A stretch of DNA of 64,000 nt from Radiobacillus kanasensis (GCF_021049245.1 NZ_CP088020.1:2486001-2550000); one strand, 5' to 3'. Shown: positions 15,934 to 23,926, counted from the first letter of the stretch. The notes: generated from the sequence alone by a model not told the origin. Translations and numbers: made by a program.

Positions 15934-16452
15934 CTAAAATTGCCCTGGTGTAAATCCGCCTTGTTGTTGTCCTCCTGTTGGAAAAGGGGCTTGGTTTTGC
16001 TGTGTTTGTTGTCCTTGCGGAAATGCTTCTTCATATGAATAGAATTTCTTCACTTGGTTATTCGTACGTTCATTTCCGTCATTTCCCATGAATTTATTGA
16101 TTTCTAATTTCAATTTTCCTTTAGAACCAATAACTGTATTCCAATTCATACGTAATTTTTCACCTTTTTTCTTTTGGCCAATACCAGAAAAAAAGTTAGA
16201 AAGTAAACCTTCCGTTTTTGTATGGAGAAATAAGTTATGAAATACAGTAACGTCCCCATGTTCAGGAGAATGAACGGTTAACTCTAATTTCGCTTGATTA
16301 CAAGCAGGCATTTTTTTACTTCCTGCAAAACGAGCCCGCTCAAATTTGGCGACCGTAAAATTATAATCACCCTCTGGCAGGAGTATAAAATCGCCACCAT
16401 CCTTTTCTATCTCATCATCCCAGCCTAATTCGCGTTCTACTTCTTGACTCAT
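15934..16452 (-). CDS. DUF669 protein, probable ssDNA-binding protein
   Basis: A 172-residue protein matching the DUF669 pattern: an N-terminal GWDDEIEKDGGDFILLPEGD, a beta-rich core (KLELTVHSPEHGDVTVFHNL) and a Gln/Gly-rich flexible tail (residues 145-172). DUF669 proteins are encoded between Sak4-type ATPases and helicases and are thought to act as phage single-strand binding proteins. The tail lacks the acidic tip of bacterial SSB. Confidence 0.8.
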   Translation of the reverse strand: MSQEVERELGWDDEIEKDGGDFILLPEGDYNFTVAKFERARFAGSKKMPACNQAKLELTVHSPEHGDVTVFHNLFLHTKTEGLLSNFFSGIGQKKKGEKLRMNWNTVIGSKGKLKLEINKFMGNDGNERTNNQVKKFYSYEEAFPQGQQTQQNQAPFPTGGQQQGGFTPGQF

Positions 16453-16531
16453 TCCGATTCCTCCTAATTGTTTTTCTTGTAAACTTTAGTTCTAGCTTGT
16501 CTACTTGCTGCATATAGTGATAACAGGAACA

Positions 16532-17632
16532 TTAGAAAGGCGTATTCTTTCTTACCTCTTCCACCATTCCAAATACTTGTTGCCACGCCCCTACAAGCAC
16601 ACCTTCTATGAAGCTATTGTCATAGTTCACAATTGGAGTATCTTGTGGGTAGTATCCCTTTTGACTAACGACAATCTGTATTTCTTCTTCCGACACATCA
16701 TGTTGAGTCATTAGATCACGTAAAGATTGTGGGATAGCAGTATCTAATGTAGCTTTAGGTTCTTGTGTTTGGTTTACCTTTTGTGGTTCCGGTACAGAAC
16801 CAGTTGTTTCTGGACTAACATTCGCTGCTGCAGGTTGCTGATCTACAGGAGGCGGTGTTGCCGGTTGCTCCACCTTCGGTTGTGCAGATGGTGTTGGAGT
16901 ACTTGTATTGCTAACGAAAATATGAGCAATGCGAGAATACTCCATCGGAAACTCATCTGGTAGTTCGTGGCGGTTTTTGGCATCCCAAGCAGGATGATGG
17001 TTGGCGTAAATGGTACGTACACCGCCTTGTCCTTTATGTTTCTTTCCTTTGTCGTCCGTCGCCACGCTAAACGTTTTATAATTCATGAACAGGACCATAT
17101 CAGCCCATTCTTTTGTTAAGGCAGCCGTCTTAGCGGTTGTTTTATTTCCTAGTTTTAATTCCCAACGGTCGTAAGCTCCCATTTCGTCCGGTTGTTCAAA
17201 TTTTGTAATTTTTGCGTGAGCAGTTAAGACAACATTGATACCCATTTCAACTAAATCAGATAATCTATTCAGGAATTTCCCAAACTTTTCTTCCAGTTGG
17301 ATGAATCCCTCTCCATAACCAAAGCTTGTAATACTTTCTTTGCTTGCTCGGCTAGTGACAAAATCGATAGCTAACCGCTCCGCCCAATCTATCGTATCGA
17401 TAATGAGCGTTTTACCTGGTCGATTGTTTTTAAAGAAATCAATTTGTTGATAAAGCATAGTCCAACTTGAAGGCTTGTCCATTCTTGCCACATCCATATT
17501 GCCGGTACTACCTTCTGTATCAATAAAAATTGGATCCGGAAACTGTGCGGCAAAGGATGATTTACCAATACCTTCAGGCCCATATAAAACTACTTTTTGT
17601 GCCTTCGCTACTTTTCCTGTCGTAATATTCAT
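16532..17632 (-). CDS. Sak4-like AAA/RecA-fold ATPase (AAA_24)
   Basis: A 366-residue protein. Residues 1-240 form a RecA-like ATPase core with Walker A GPEGIGKS (18-25), IFIDTEGS, and Walker B TLIIDTIDW. The C-terminal third is a Pro/Gln/Thr-rich linker (about 245-300) followed by a small helical domain. Family members such as Sak4 anneal single strands in phage recombination together with an SSB. It lies between the SbcC-like gene and DUF669, the standard arrangement. Confidence 0.85.
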   Translation of the reverse strand: MNITTGKVAKAQKVVLYGPEGIGKSSFAAQFPDPIFIDTEGSTGNMDVARMDKPSSWTMLYQQIDFFKNNRPGKTLIIDTIDWAERLAIDFVTSRASKESITSFGYGEGFIQLEEKFGKFLNRLSDLVEMGINVVLTAHAKITKFEQPDEMGAYDRWELKLGNKTTAKTAALTKEWADMVLFMNYKTFSVATDDKGKKHKGQGGVRTIYANHHPAWDAKNRHELPDEFPMEYSRIAHIFVSNTSTPTPSAQPKVEQPATPPPVDQQPAAANVSPETTGSVPEPQKVNQTQEPKATLDTAIPQSLRDLMTQHDVSEEEIQIVVSQKGYYPQDTPIVNYDNSFIEGVLVGAWQQVFGMVEEVRKNTPF

Positions 17633-17635
17633 TGA

Positions 17636-18940
17636 TTAAAACTCCCCCGCTTTCCAAGTCTTTGTTTCAGGTGCTTTTTGCACTTGCTCCTGGATCTTAT
17701 CTTGGCCAACAACATAACCGTCCTCGATGATGATTGAGCATTCTTCTCCACTTGAAACTCGTGTTGCAATTGCTTGTAGATCTTCTTGAACTAGCCATTT
17801 GCCAAATTCCTCTAATGATTCGAGGTCCATTTGCTCTAACTTATCCAAAAGGATGAATCCACAATCTGGCTTCAACTTACGAACAATGGCGGTAGATACT
17901 TTCAATTGATCAGAGCCGCTCATGTTATCCCATTTTTGACCATTGTAGACAAGGTCACCATCTTCTACAGATAAGCCTTCAAGTGGCAAATTAGCATTTG
18001 TGAGTAAGTCTGTTTTCTCCTTGCGAATACTTTCAATCTGATTAGATAATTTGTCGTACTGAGTGCGATAATCGTTTGCGTCCGATTCAGCCTTATCCTT
18101 GTCTAGATTTGCCCGGACTTTACGATTGATCTCATCAATTTGTTGGATGTTAGCCTGTAACTCCTCGGTTGATTCATCCTTCAAATCTAAGGCATCTTTT
18201 TGTGCGATCTCCAAGTCACTTCCAAGTTGACCATACTCTTCTTCTGCAAGCCTCAACTGTTCTTTTAACCGTTCAATTTCTTGCCCTTTTGCAGCATACT
18301 GAGATTGGATACCAGCTAGTTGCTGACGCTTCCTCTGATTCTCACCGTTACGGGCTAAAATTTCTTGTTGCTGACTAATCAAATCGGATGCTGATACAGG
18401 TTCTTTAGGTGCATCAGGATAGTAGGTTTGTTCCTCAGCATACTTTTTCTTTTGATCCGCAATTTGGCCAATAGAACGACGGTGGTTATAGACTTCTTGT
18501 TCCTGTTGTTCCAACTCATGGAGTTTATCTCCTACTCCGATGATTTGAAGAAGAATGTTGGCTTTTTCTTTACTTGTTGAATTCATAAACTTTGGTAGAT
18601 TAATAGCCAATTCTTCTACGAAGCTATCCAGTAATTGCTGTCCCGCTTTCTCTCCATTAGGGTCAATTACTTTTAGGTCGCTGTTTTTTCCTTTACGTTC
18701 AACCACAAGACCATTAGATAGGACGATGTGAAGGCGAGGAGGTATAACAGATCCTTCTCTATTTGCCTGGCTAGGGCGATATTTATTTCCGCCCAGCCCC
18801 CAAGCAATAGCATCTAATACACTTGTTTTGCCTTGATTATTCTTACCGCCCACAATCGTAATCCCATTCGAAGTAGGCTCCACTTTAACTGCTTTGACAC
18901 GTTTTACGTTTTCGATTTCTAATTTGTTAATTTTGATCAT
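17636..18940 (-). CDS. SbcC/Rad50-like ATPase, phage
   Basis: A 434-residue ATPase with an N-terminal IKINKLEIENVKRVKAVKV and Walker A GGKNNQGKTS (31-40). A coiled coil follows from about residue 140 to 300, then a C-terminal half with MSGSDQLKVSTAIVRKLKP (signature motif) and FILLDKLEQMD in the Walker B position, where the usual acidic pair is altered to DK. It is much shorter than SbcC, as is usual for phage versions, and probably works with the Sak4-like protein. The start at 18940 fits GAGGGGA eight bases upstream; it overlaps the next gene upstream. Confidence 0.8.
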   Translation of the reverse strand: MIKINKLEIENVKRVKAVKVEPTSNGITIVGGKNNQGKTSVLDAIAWGLGGNKYRPSQANREGSVIPPRLHIVLSNGLVVERKGKNSDLKVIDPNGEKAGQQLLDSFVEELAINLPKFMNSTSKEKANILLQIIGVGDKLHELEQQEQEVYNHRRSIGQIADQKKKYAEEQTYYPDAPKEPVSASDLISQQQEILARNGENQRKRQQLAGIQSQYAAKGQEIERLKEQLRLAEEEYGQLGSDLEIAQKDALDLKDESTEELQANIQQIDEINRKVRANLDKDKAESDANDYRTQYDKLSNQIESIRKEKTDLLTNANLPLEGLSVEDGDLVYNGQKWDNMSGSDQLKVSTAIVRKLKPDCGFILLDKLEQMDLESLEEFGKWLVQEDLQAIATRVSSGEECSIIIEDGYVVGQDKIQEQVQKAPETKTWKAGEF

Positions 18941-19214
18941 TACCATTCCCCTCACTTCTCAAATTTCTCCAATATTCAGGACTATGTTGGCTAACGTTAT
19001 TAACCCAACCTTTATCTTTAATAAAGTCCATTTCTCCCTTGTACACTTTTTGATCAAGGTCATAAGGAATCAATTCTCCAGGGCAATCAGTAGTAAGACT
19101 ACCTTCTGCCCCTTTGCAAACTTTACAAATAGATAAGCCGCCTTCCACAATGTTTCGTTGCGCCCATTCATCATGAGGACTAATGTCCTTTGAAGTATAA
19201 AAATCATGCTTCAT
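18927..19214 (-). CDS. Hypothetical phage protein with CxxC motif
   Basis: A 95-residue protein containing CKVCKGAEGSLTTDCPG, a conserved-looking zinc-type motif that I recall from many Gram-positive phages next to SbcC-like genes. GAGGACCTGG precedes the ATG. It overlaps the SbcC-like gene by 14 bases. Function unknown. Confidence 0.65.
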   Translation of the reverse strand: MKHDFYTSKDISPHDEWAQRNIVEGGLSICKVCKGAEGSLTTDCPGELIPYDLDQKVYKGEMDFIKDKGWVNNVSQHSPEYWRNLRSEGNGNDQN

Positions 19215-19232
19215 TTAAACCAGGTCCTCTCA

Positions 19233-19985
19233 TTAAGCAATGATTGTGATTCTTTTACTTTCAATTTCTTCTGCTAATTCATCTTTCAAGTATTCCCGAA
19301 CGTTACTAATAGCTGCATTTCTCCATACTCCTCCATCTGCTTCGAAGATCGCCCCCCTTGGACCATCTTGCATACGGAAGATAAAATCACTTGCCGGTTG
19401 CTCCACTTCTAGGAATGTGCGGTAAGGTGCTAGAGTGACCGGATTAGGTACCAAGACATCATCAGCTGAAGCGATTCCAGTTTTGATAGTAACTGCTTGA
19501 GATACACCGTTATCTCCAGTTTTTCGAACATTTTCTTCTTTAACATTTCCGATTACTTTTAAGAGCAGCTCACGATCTTCTGTTTTCTTGAACTTGGATT
19601 GAAAAGCAATAATCATTTCCTCTGCTGTGTAATAGTGGTCATAACGGAAACTTGGAACAATCGAATTAGCCACAACTAAGGTTTCTCGACCACCGTCTGC
19701 ATCTAGTGTTCCTTTCAAATAAACAGTTCGTTCATCATCCACTTGCAAAAATAAGGTTTGTTTTTGACGTTCTAGGTTAGCTTTGATGTAATCAACAAGA
19801 CCCGTTAATGTATTAACTTCTAAAGCTCTTTCAGATCGATTAATGATAGGTAGAATCTCGCGAGCTTGACCTTCTTCATTTACTACAAAATGACGTTCAC
19901 TGCCGTCACCATCTACAATGTCCACAAACCGTTCATCTGGTCTAATCCCTAATTCTTTTAAATATTTGATTGCTTCTTTTATCAT
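19233..19985 (-). CDS. Hypothetical phage recombination-module protein (DUF2303-like?)
   Basis: A 250-residue protein with several beta-rich stretches (KQTLFLQVDDERTVYLKGTL, PASDFIFRMQDGPRGAIFEA) and a helical C-terminus. Its position before the SbcC-like and Sak4-like genes and its size recall DUF2303-type phage proteins, but the match is only by context. It follows the replication-terminator-like gene by six bases. Confidence 0.6.
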   Translation of the reverse strand: MIKEAIKYLKELGIRPDERFVDIVDGDGSERHFVVNEEGQAREILPIINRSERALEVNTLTGLVDYIKANLERQKQTLFLQVDDERTVYLKGTLDADGGRETLVVANSIVPSFRYDHYYTAEEMIIAFQSKFKKTEDRELLLKVIGNVKEENVRKTGDNGVSQAVTIKTGIASADDVLVPNPVTLAPYRTFLEVEQPASDFIFRMQDGPRGAIFEADGGVWRNAAISNVREYLKDELAEEIESKRITIIA

Positions 19986-19991
19986 GTAAAG

Positions 19992-20417
19992 TTACCCTCT
20001 TCCTTTTTGTAGATTAATAATGTTCCGACGGGCTTCTTCCTGCTCGATCACATCGACAGGATCACCGATGTCTGTTTTTAAATCTGAATTATCATCAAAG
20101 TAAGTTTGCCCAGGTACTTTCGACTTGAGCTCCTTAGCTTCAATCATTCCGTTTGCGAGGTCTTTATCTGTAAGTACGGTTACCGAAGTGTCTAAAACGT
20201 TGGCCAGCTTAATCGCTATGTTGCTGTTCAATTTCACTGTTTGACGATTTTCATCAGGAACAAATTCCAGTTTTATGGTTACGGTTCGTTTGTCCTCCGC
20301 CTTGGTGTTAGGATCATGGATGTTATCAAACACTTTCTTTAACTCGTAATCTAGCTTTTCTTGAATGGCACCATTCGCCATCTGTGATAACGGTAAATCA
20401 ATCTGTTTTTGAGTCAT
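19992..20417 (-). CDS. Phage 'replication terminator protein'-like
   Basis: A 141-residue protein with the pattern LSQMANGAIQEKLDYELKKV, then IHDPNTKAEDKRTVTIKLEF, which I associate with Firmicute phage proteins labelled replication terminator protein. The assigned activity has little direct support that I know of. It heads the recombination module. AAAGGAGAATTTG lies just before the ATG, and a plus-strand extended -10 promoter overlaps this leader. Confidence 0.7.
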   Translation of the reverse strand: MTQKQIDLPLSQMANGAIQEKLDYELKKVFDNIHDPNTKAEDKRTVTIKLEFVPDENRQTVKLNSNIAIKLANVLDTSVTVLTDKDLANGMIEAKELKSKVPGQTYFDDNSDLKTDIGDPVDVIEQEEARRNIINLQKGRG

Positions 20418-20498
20418 TTTTCAAATTCTCCTTTCCGTGCTATAATTACATCGATATTTACTTGTTGCTGACTCGCATTGCAGTGCGGGTCATTTTTT
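20418..20498 (+). ncRNA. Candidate short antisense transcript (promoter plus terminator)
   Basis: A plus-strand promoter TTTTCA (20418-20423), 17 bases, TATAAT (20441-20446) with an extended TGC, followed only 22 bases later by the terminator hairpin TGACTCGCA/TGCGGGTCA and six T residues (20469-20498). A transcript of about 45 nt would lie antisense to the gap and the 3' end of the 118-aa gene. No peptide fits. The same layout occurs at 21313-21398. Confidence 0.35.
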
Positions 20499-20846
20499 AT
20501 ATTCTTCTGCTTCAGGTATGTTTGCCTGAACTGGTCTACTTAGAGGACCTGAAGTACATAAAGCTGACATACCTATATTTCCTGTATTGCCACCTGTGTA
20601 ACAGTTAAAAACTTTCTCAGTATCACCCTTGAAATATAAACGGATAACTGGTGTTGCCCAATCAGAACCGTCGATACCAGCAATTTTTGTTACCTCGTCC
20701 AGATCAATTAAGAAACCATCTTCTTTATTGAAAACTTCTTCTGCAGTCCAAAACCAATCCTCTTGCATGCCTAAACTAGCTGAAACAATGGCGTCGCTTT
20801 TCTCTCCAATAATCTGCTTCGCTTTTTCAAAGTCGTAAAGTTTCAA
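20490..20846 (-). CDS. Hypothetical phage protein (118 aa)
   Basis: A 118-residue protein (starts MKLYDFEKAKQIIGEKSDAI) with an acidic N-terminal two-thirds and a Gly/Asn-rich segment near the end. AAGGAGAGTAG precedes its ATG. It lies between the YqaI-like gene and the replication-terminator-like gene. No family recognised. Confidence 0.6.
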   Translation of the reverse strand: MKLYDFEKAKQIIGEKSDAIVSASLGMQEDWFWTAEEVFNKEDGFLIDLDEVTKIAGIDGSDWATPVIRLYFKGDTEKVFNCYTGGNTGNIGMSALCTSGPLSRPVQANIPEAEEYKK

Positions 20847-20850
20847 ATTT

Positions 20851-21087
20851 CTACTCTCCTTTCATCTTCGTAAAACGAAAACCCATCTGTTCAATTAAGT
20901 AGTCTTCTAGATTTTCTTCCAAAATAATCTCGTTGTTGTCTGTGACTATTATGCTGTCACCTTCCATCACGTCATCACCAAAGAAGTCGATTGCTCCAGT
21001 AGGCTTAGGCTTTCTCGTTTTCTCTTTTCTTGGATAACCCGTTACCCTTGCACGAGTGACATCTGGATGTTCGATGCCATATCCCAA
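20851..21087 (-). CDS. YqaI-like phage protein
   Basis: A 78-residue protein: N-terminal HPDVTRARVTGYPRKEKTR, then IDFFGDDVMEGD and IILEENLEDYLIEQMGFRF. The second half resembles what I remember of B. subtilis skin-element YqaI. Function unknown. It ends four bases before the next gene. Confidence 0.6.
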   Translation of the reverse strand: MGYGIEHPDVTRARVTGYPRKEKTRKPKPTGAIDFFGDDVMEGDSIIVTDNNEIILEENLEDYLIEQMGFRFTKMKGE

Positions 21088-21178
21088 ATAATCACATCCT
21101 TTCGAATTGGCGAGCCCTCAGCACAAAGACTCGCCCAGTAGTAGTGTGTTTTAGAGTGCTCCTCCTTCCCCGCGTATT

Positions 21179-21328
21179 AAAGAATCAACACCTTAGACCA
21201 TCCGTTTCCGCGAATGGGGATGAACTTTTCCAAGGCCCATCTTGGTAGGTCAGAGAGGGATACATCGATTTTGGAAGGCGTACGATGAATCTGACCCACC
21301 AAGACAAGCTGGAAGTGCTTGTCCAACT
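21179..21328 (-). other. Structured stretch or short TTG-start reading frame
   Basis: Between the 78-aa and 72-aa genes. The minus strand holds an open frame of 49 codons from a TTG at 21328 (reads LDKHFQLVLVGQIHRTPSKI...) with no visible ribosome site. The same bases form strong inverted repeats: GACAAGC/GCTTGTC, a 14-bp stem CTTGGTGGGTCAGA/TCTGACCTACCAAG (21241-21303) and CCATTCG/CGGATGG. It could be a structured RNA leader or a degenerate gene; the sequence alone does not decide. Confidence 0.3.
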
Positions 21329-21398
21329 GTGATAAAATTACTTTTAGATTTTGTTAAGGTGCTAAGTATTGCTTTGGTCGGCTACTTAGCGCTTTTTT
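21313..21398 (+). ncRNA. Candidate short antisense transcript
   Basis: An extended -10 (TGATAAAAT, -10 at 21333-21338) on the plus strand is followed by the hairpin GTGCTAAGTA/TACTTAGCGC and six T residues (21359-21398). The predicted RNA of about 55 nt overlaps the last codons of the minus-strand 72-aa gene. The -35 is weak. Compare 20418-20498. Confidence 0.3.
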
Positions 21399-21600
21399 GC
21401 TGTTCAAAATCATCATCAATCCGAAAACCAACCGTGCATTTTTCGGGGTTTTTTCTATTTTTTAACCTTCTTTTAGCTGTTGGCATTGTTAGCCAATCAA
21501 TGTAAGCTTCCTGGACTCCCATCTTCTCAGCACATTCTTTAGCTGTTCCCATAGCAAGTAGCTCCTCACCTTTATAAACAGCGTATTCTTTCACTTCCAT
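21382..21600 (-). CDS. Hypothetical phage protein, HTH-like (72 aa)
   Basis: A 72-residue protein starting MEVKEYAVYKGEELLAMGTA, then KECAEKMGVQEAYIDWLTMPTAKRRLKNR. The latter resembles a small helix-turn-helix used in phage proteins that track codon- or gene-specific sites; the role is unknown. AAGGAGGTATG precedes the start. Confidence 0.6.
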   Translation of the reverse strand: MEVKEYAVYKGEELLAMGTAKECAEKMGVQEAYIDWLTMPTAKRRLKNRKNPEKCTVGFRIDDDFEQQKSAK

Positions 21601-21685
21601 ACCTCCTTAAATCCTACAAAGTGTGATAAACAGCCAACTAAAAACTATTACTGCAGCAATCCATATTTTCCAAACGTGAAATCGT

Positions 21686-21928
21686 TCACTCATTAGAAAA
21701 ACTTCTGCCTTGCATCAGGCGTTCTCGCTCATCACGAGCCATCTTTTTAGCATTCATTGCTTTTACCACTTGTAAAGATCTAAGAAGTCGGCGAGTTTCT
21801 TGTTCTGCGTGATACATGTCCCCTTTTAGGGCACAATCGATTGCACTTAATGAGGAGTGATGCATGGTGTTGATCTCCTGGCTCAATCGATCAATGTCTT
21901 CTGAACAAAAATGTTTTTCGAATTCCAT
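21686..21928 (-). CDS. Hypothetical phage protein, helical (80 aa)
   Basis: An 80-residue, all-helical, charged protein (DIDRLSQEINTMHHSSLSAI, HAEQETRRLLRSLQVVKAMN). AGGGGAGGGATGAGG precedes the ATG. It is in the early operon. No family recognised. Confidence 0.55.
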   Translation of the reverse strand: MEFEKHFCSEDIDRLSQEINTMHHSSLSAIDCALKGDMYHAEQETRRLLRSLQVVKAMNAKKMARDERERLMQGRSFSNE

Positions 21929-21943
21929 TCCTCATCCCTCCCC

Positions 21944-22171
21944 TTAAAAGCTTCTACTGTCGCTAACCATTCGATATAAAGACATCACTTGCGGTTGCTT
22001 GTACTCAAACTCTTGTCGCAACTTTGTACTGATAGTCGGAATGTTGTATGTACCTTCCATGTCCGACATGAGGACAGCTAAGCGTGTGTCCTTCACTCCT
22101 TGTGGAAGGTCTGAGGTATTTATCTCCGTGAGTCGTTTTGCGAATTCACTTAATCCCCCTATTACCGCCAT
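21944..22171 (-). CDS. Hypothetical phage protein (75 aa)
   Basis: A 75-residue early-operon protein (GGLSEFAKRLTEINTSDL, LSDMEGTYNIP). GAAGGTGAATAACC precedes the ATG. No known family. It ends 16 bases before the 80-aa gene. Confidence 0.5.
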   Translation of the reverse strand: MAVIGGLSEFAKRLTEINTSDLPQGVKDTRLAVLMSDMEGTYNIPTISTKLRQEFEYKQPQVMSLYRMVSDSRSF

Positions 22172-22300
22172 TGGTTATTCACCTTCTTCCTTTAGAACTA
22201 AAATCGTTCAACAATTTCTGCATTACTGGTAAAAGAGAAAGCCTTATTAGGCTTAATTTTGAAATAAATTACCCTATTAGCGTCTACCCACGCTTTTTAT

Positions 22301-22570
22301 TTACCATTCAGACAAAATATCTTCTATTGCTTTAAAAGTTGGTTGCGCAAGCCACCAACGCTTCCTGTTTTTTCTACGCTCATGGATTCGTACCCTTGGA
22401 TCGTGTAATATTTCATCTTCTAAATAACGGACTGACATGCAAGTTAACTCTGCTAGTTTATTAATATCCACTAACAGTAATTGCTGATGAATTTGTTTGC
22501 TTAGTTCCTGTTCGATAAACTCCTTTACCGCTTTTTCATCAATCTCAATTGATACTTTTGGAGGAATCAT
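22301..22570 (-). CDS. DUF771-like phage DNA-binding protein
   Basis: An 89-residue protein. The N-terminal part includes IDEKAVKEFIEQELSKQ. The C-terminal half (LAELTCMSVRYLEDEILHDPRV, RWWLAQPTFKAIEDIL) has the arrangement of DUF771, an early-phage excisionase-like fold. It follows the Cro-like gene by nine bases. It may be an antirepressor, excisionase or early regulator. Confidence 0.65.
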   Translation of the reverse strand: MIPPKVSIEIDEKAVKEFIEQELSKQIHQQLLLVDINKLAELTCMSVRYLEDEILHDPRVRIHERRKNRKRWWLAQPTFKAIEDILSEW

Positions 22571-22579
22571 TTATTCACC

Positions 22580-22762
22580 TCAGATGTTTAAGATTTTCTG
22601 AATATGCTTAACATGCTCCTGTGCTTTTGGACCAGTTCTTTTTCCATTCAAAATATCCGACAAATACGGCCCAGAAATTCCTAGCAACTTTGCTAATTCA
22701 GCGTGCCTCATTTTCTTTTTATAAAGTTCGTTTCTAACTTTGATACTTAAATCCTCCGGCAT
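22580..22762 (-). CDS. Cro-like HTH repressor (XRE family)
   Basis: A 60-residue protein consisting of a single XRE helix-turn-helix (KKKMRHAELAKLLGISGPYLSDILNGKRTGP). Being the first gene of the early operon opposite the repressor, it occupies the Cro position. It probably binds the TTTGCTA-N6-TAGCAAA operators at 22799 and 22957. GGAGGTGAG precedes the start. Confidence 0.8.
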   Translation of the reverse strand: MPEDLSIKVRNELYKKKMRHAELAKLLGISGPYLSDILNGKRTGPKAQEHVKHIQKILNI

Positions 22763-22798
22763 GTGTTACTCACCTCCACATTCTACTAATTTGTTTAA

Positions 22799-22818
22799 TT
22801 TGCTATTTAATTAGCAAA
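22799..22818. promoter_or_regulatory. Operator 1 (TTTGCTA-N6-TAGCAAA)
   Basis: A perfect palindrome with 7-bp arms around TTTAAT, five bases upstream of the -35 of a plus-strand promoter (22824-22852). It is the likely site of the repressor or Cro-like protein. Confidence 0.65.
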
Positions 22819-22823
22819 AATAA

Positions 22824-22852
22824 TTGACAATAATTAAAGAAAATTATAGAAT
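22824..22852 (+). promoter_or_regulatory. Candidate repressor promoter
   Basis: TTGACA (22824-22829), 17 bases, TAGAAT (22847-22852) on the plus strand, about 200 bases before the repressor gene. Operator 1 abuts it upstream and operator 2 lies in the predicted leader. Confidence 0.55.
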
Positions 22853-22956
22853 ACAGACATAGCCAAATAAGACTAACAAAAGCCTGCAACAATACATTTT
22901 ATATGCTCCCCAGCGTCAAAATTGTATCTAGATAGGTCGTATTTTTATTGTCTTTT

Positions 22957-22976
22957 TTTGCTAATCAAATAGCTTA
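22957..22976. promoter_or_regulatory. Operator 2 at the early promoter start
   Basis: TTTGCTA-ATCAAA-TAGCTTA, a near copy of operator 1. It covers the predicted transcription start of the minus-strand early promoter (22982-23010), so binding there would repress the early operon. Confidence 0.6.
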
Positions 22977-22981
22977 CATAG

Positions 22982-23010
22982 AGTATATTAAAGAAATTTA
23001 TAGATGTCAA
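22982..23010 (-). promoter_or_regulatory. Early lytic promoter
   Basis: On the minus strand, TTGACA (23010-23005), 17 bases, TATACT (22987-22982), close to the vegetative consensus. It reads toward the Cro-like gene with a leader of about 210 nt. Operator 2 overlaps its start site. Confidence 0.75.
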
Positions 23011-23014
23011 CTTA

Positions 23015-23038
23015 TTTATTAAAGATATCTTTAATAAA
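23015..23038. repeat. Perfect 24-bp palindrome next to the repressor start
   Basis: TTTATTAAAGAT/ATCTTTAATAAA is a gap-free palindrome between the -35 of the early promoter and the repressor ribosome site. Its sequence differs from the TTTGCTA operators, so it may bind a second regulator. Confidence 0.5.
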
Positions 23039-23057
23039 GTTTATGTAGGTGGCTAGG

Positions 23058-23489
23058 ATGGTTGATATGACTACATTTGACATAGTTAAAAAATTATGTG
23101 AAGAACAAAAAATATCGGTTGTAGAATTAGAAGAAAAACTAGGATTTAGTAGAAATTCACTTTATTCATGGAAGAGGAATAAGCCGTCTTCAGATAAGTT
23201 AGAAAAGGTAGCAGATTACTTTGACGTTTCTACAGACTACCTACTAGGACGTACTGATAAAAAAAGATATTATGATCTAACCGAAAAAGACGAGCAAGAT
23301 ATTCAAAAGGAATTAGAAAAGATACTAAATAATTTTAGTGACAGTGGTTTTGCAGCAGCTGACGGAAGTAGCATTGATGAATTAGACGAGGAGGATAGAG
23401 AATTGCTACTCGCATCCTTAGAACAATCACTTAGAATTGCTAAAAGGATAGCGAAGAAAAAATTCACCCCTAAAAAATATAGAGACTAG
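23058..23489 (+). CDS. Prophage repressor, XRE family
   Basis: A 143-residue protein. The N-terminal HTH (FDIVKKLCEEQKISVVELEEKLGFSRNSLYSWKRNKP) is followed by a typical KLEKVADYFDVSTDYLLGRTD. The C-terminal half is acidic and contains no LexA-type peptidase motif. The next gene is an ImmA-like protease, so induction probably works by proteolysis as in ICEBs1. The start at 23058 (ATG after AGGTGG) is preferred to the GTG at 23049. Confidence 0.85.
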   Translation: MVDMTTFDIVKKLCEEQKISVVELEEKLGFSRNSLYSWKRNKPSSDKLEKVADYFDVSTDYLLGRTDKKRYYDLTEKDEQDIQKELEKILNNFSDSGFAAADGSSIDELDEEDRELLLASLEQSLRIAKRIAKKKFTPKKYRD

Positions 23490-23500
23490 GAGTATTGCGG

Positions 23501-23926
23501 ATGGATATTCAAAAAAAGGTGCAGTCATTAGTTGAAAAATATAACACCTGTTGCCCATTTGAGTTGGCAGCAGCAATGGGGATAAACGTTCAATATGAAC
23601 AGTTAGGAAATATCTATGGTTATTATAATAAAGTTTTTAGGATCCCAATTATACATATTAACGAATCTATAGGAGAAAAAAAGCAATTGTTCACATGCAC
23701 TCATGAATTGGGACATGCAGTTTACCATCCAGATCATAACACCTCGTTTTTGAAGAAACACACTTTGTTCTCAACAGATAAAATTGAGATAATAGCCAAT
23801 CAATTCGCATTAGAATTACTATCTTTAAAAGAGGGGATGCAAAACCTAACAATAGATGAGGTTGTACAATTATACGGCTTTCCGAAACAGTTGGTATTGC
23901 AAAAGAGTTTAGGTAAAATTTTTTAA
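23501..23926 (+). CDS. ImmA/IrrE-family metallopeptidase
   Basis: A 141-residue zinc peptidase with HELGH at residues 68-72 and a downstream glutamate region (ANQFALELL). Family members cleave XRE repressors of integrated elements after DNA damage. It follows the repressor gene by 11 bases with AGGAG in between, forming the usual ImmR-ImmA pair. Confidence 0.9.
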   Translation: MDIQKKVQSLVEKYNTCCPFELAAAMGINVQYEQLGNIYGYYNKVFRIPIIHINESIGEKKQLFTCTHELGHAVYHPDHNTSFLKKHTLFSTDKIEIIANQFALELLSLKEGMQNLTIDEVVQLYGFPKQLVLQKSLGKIF

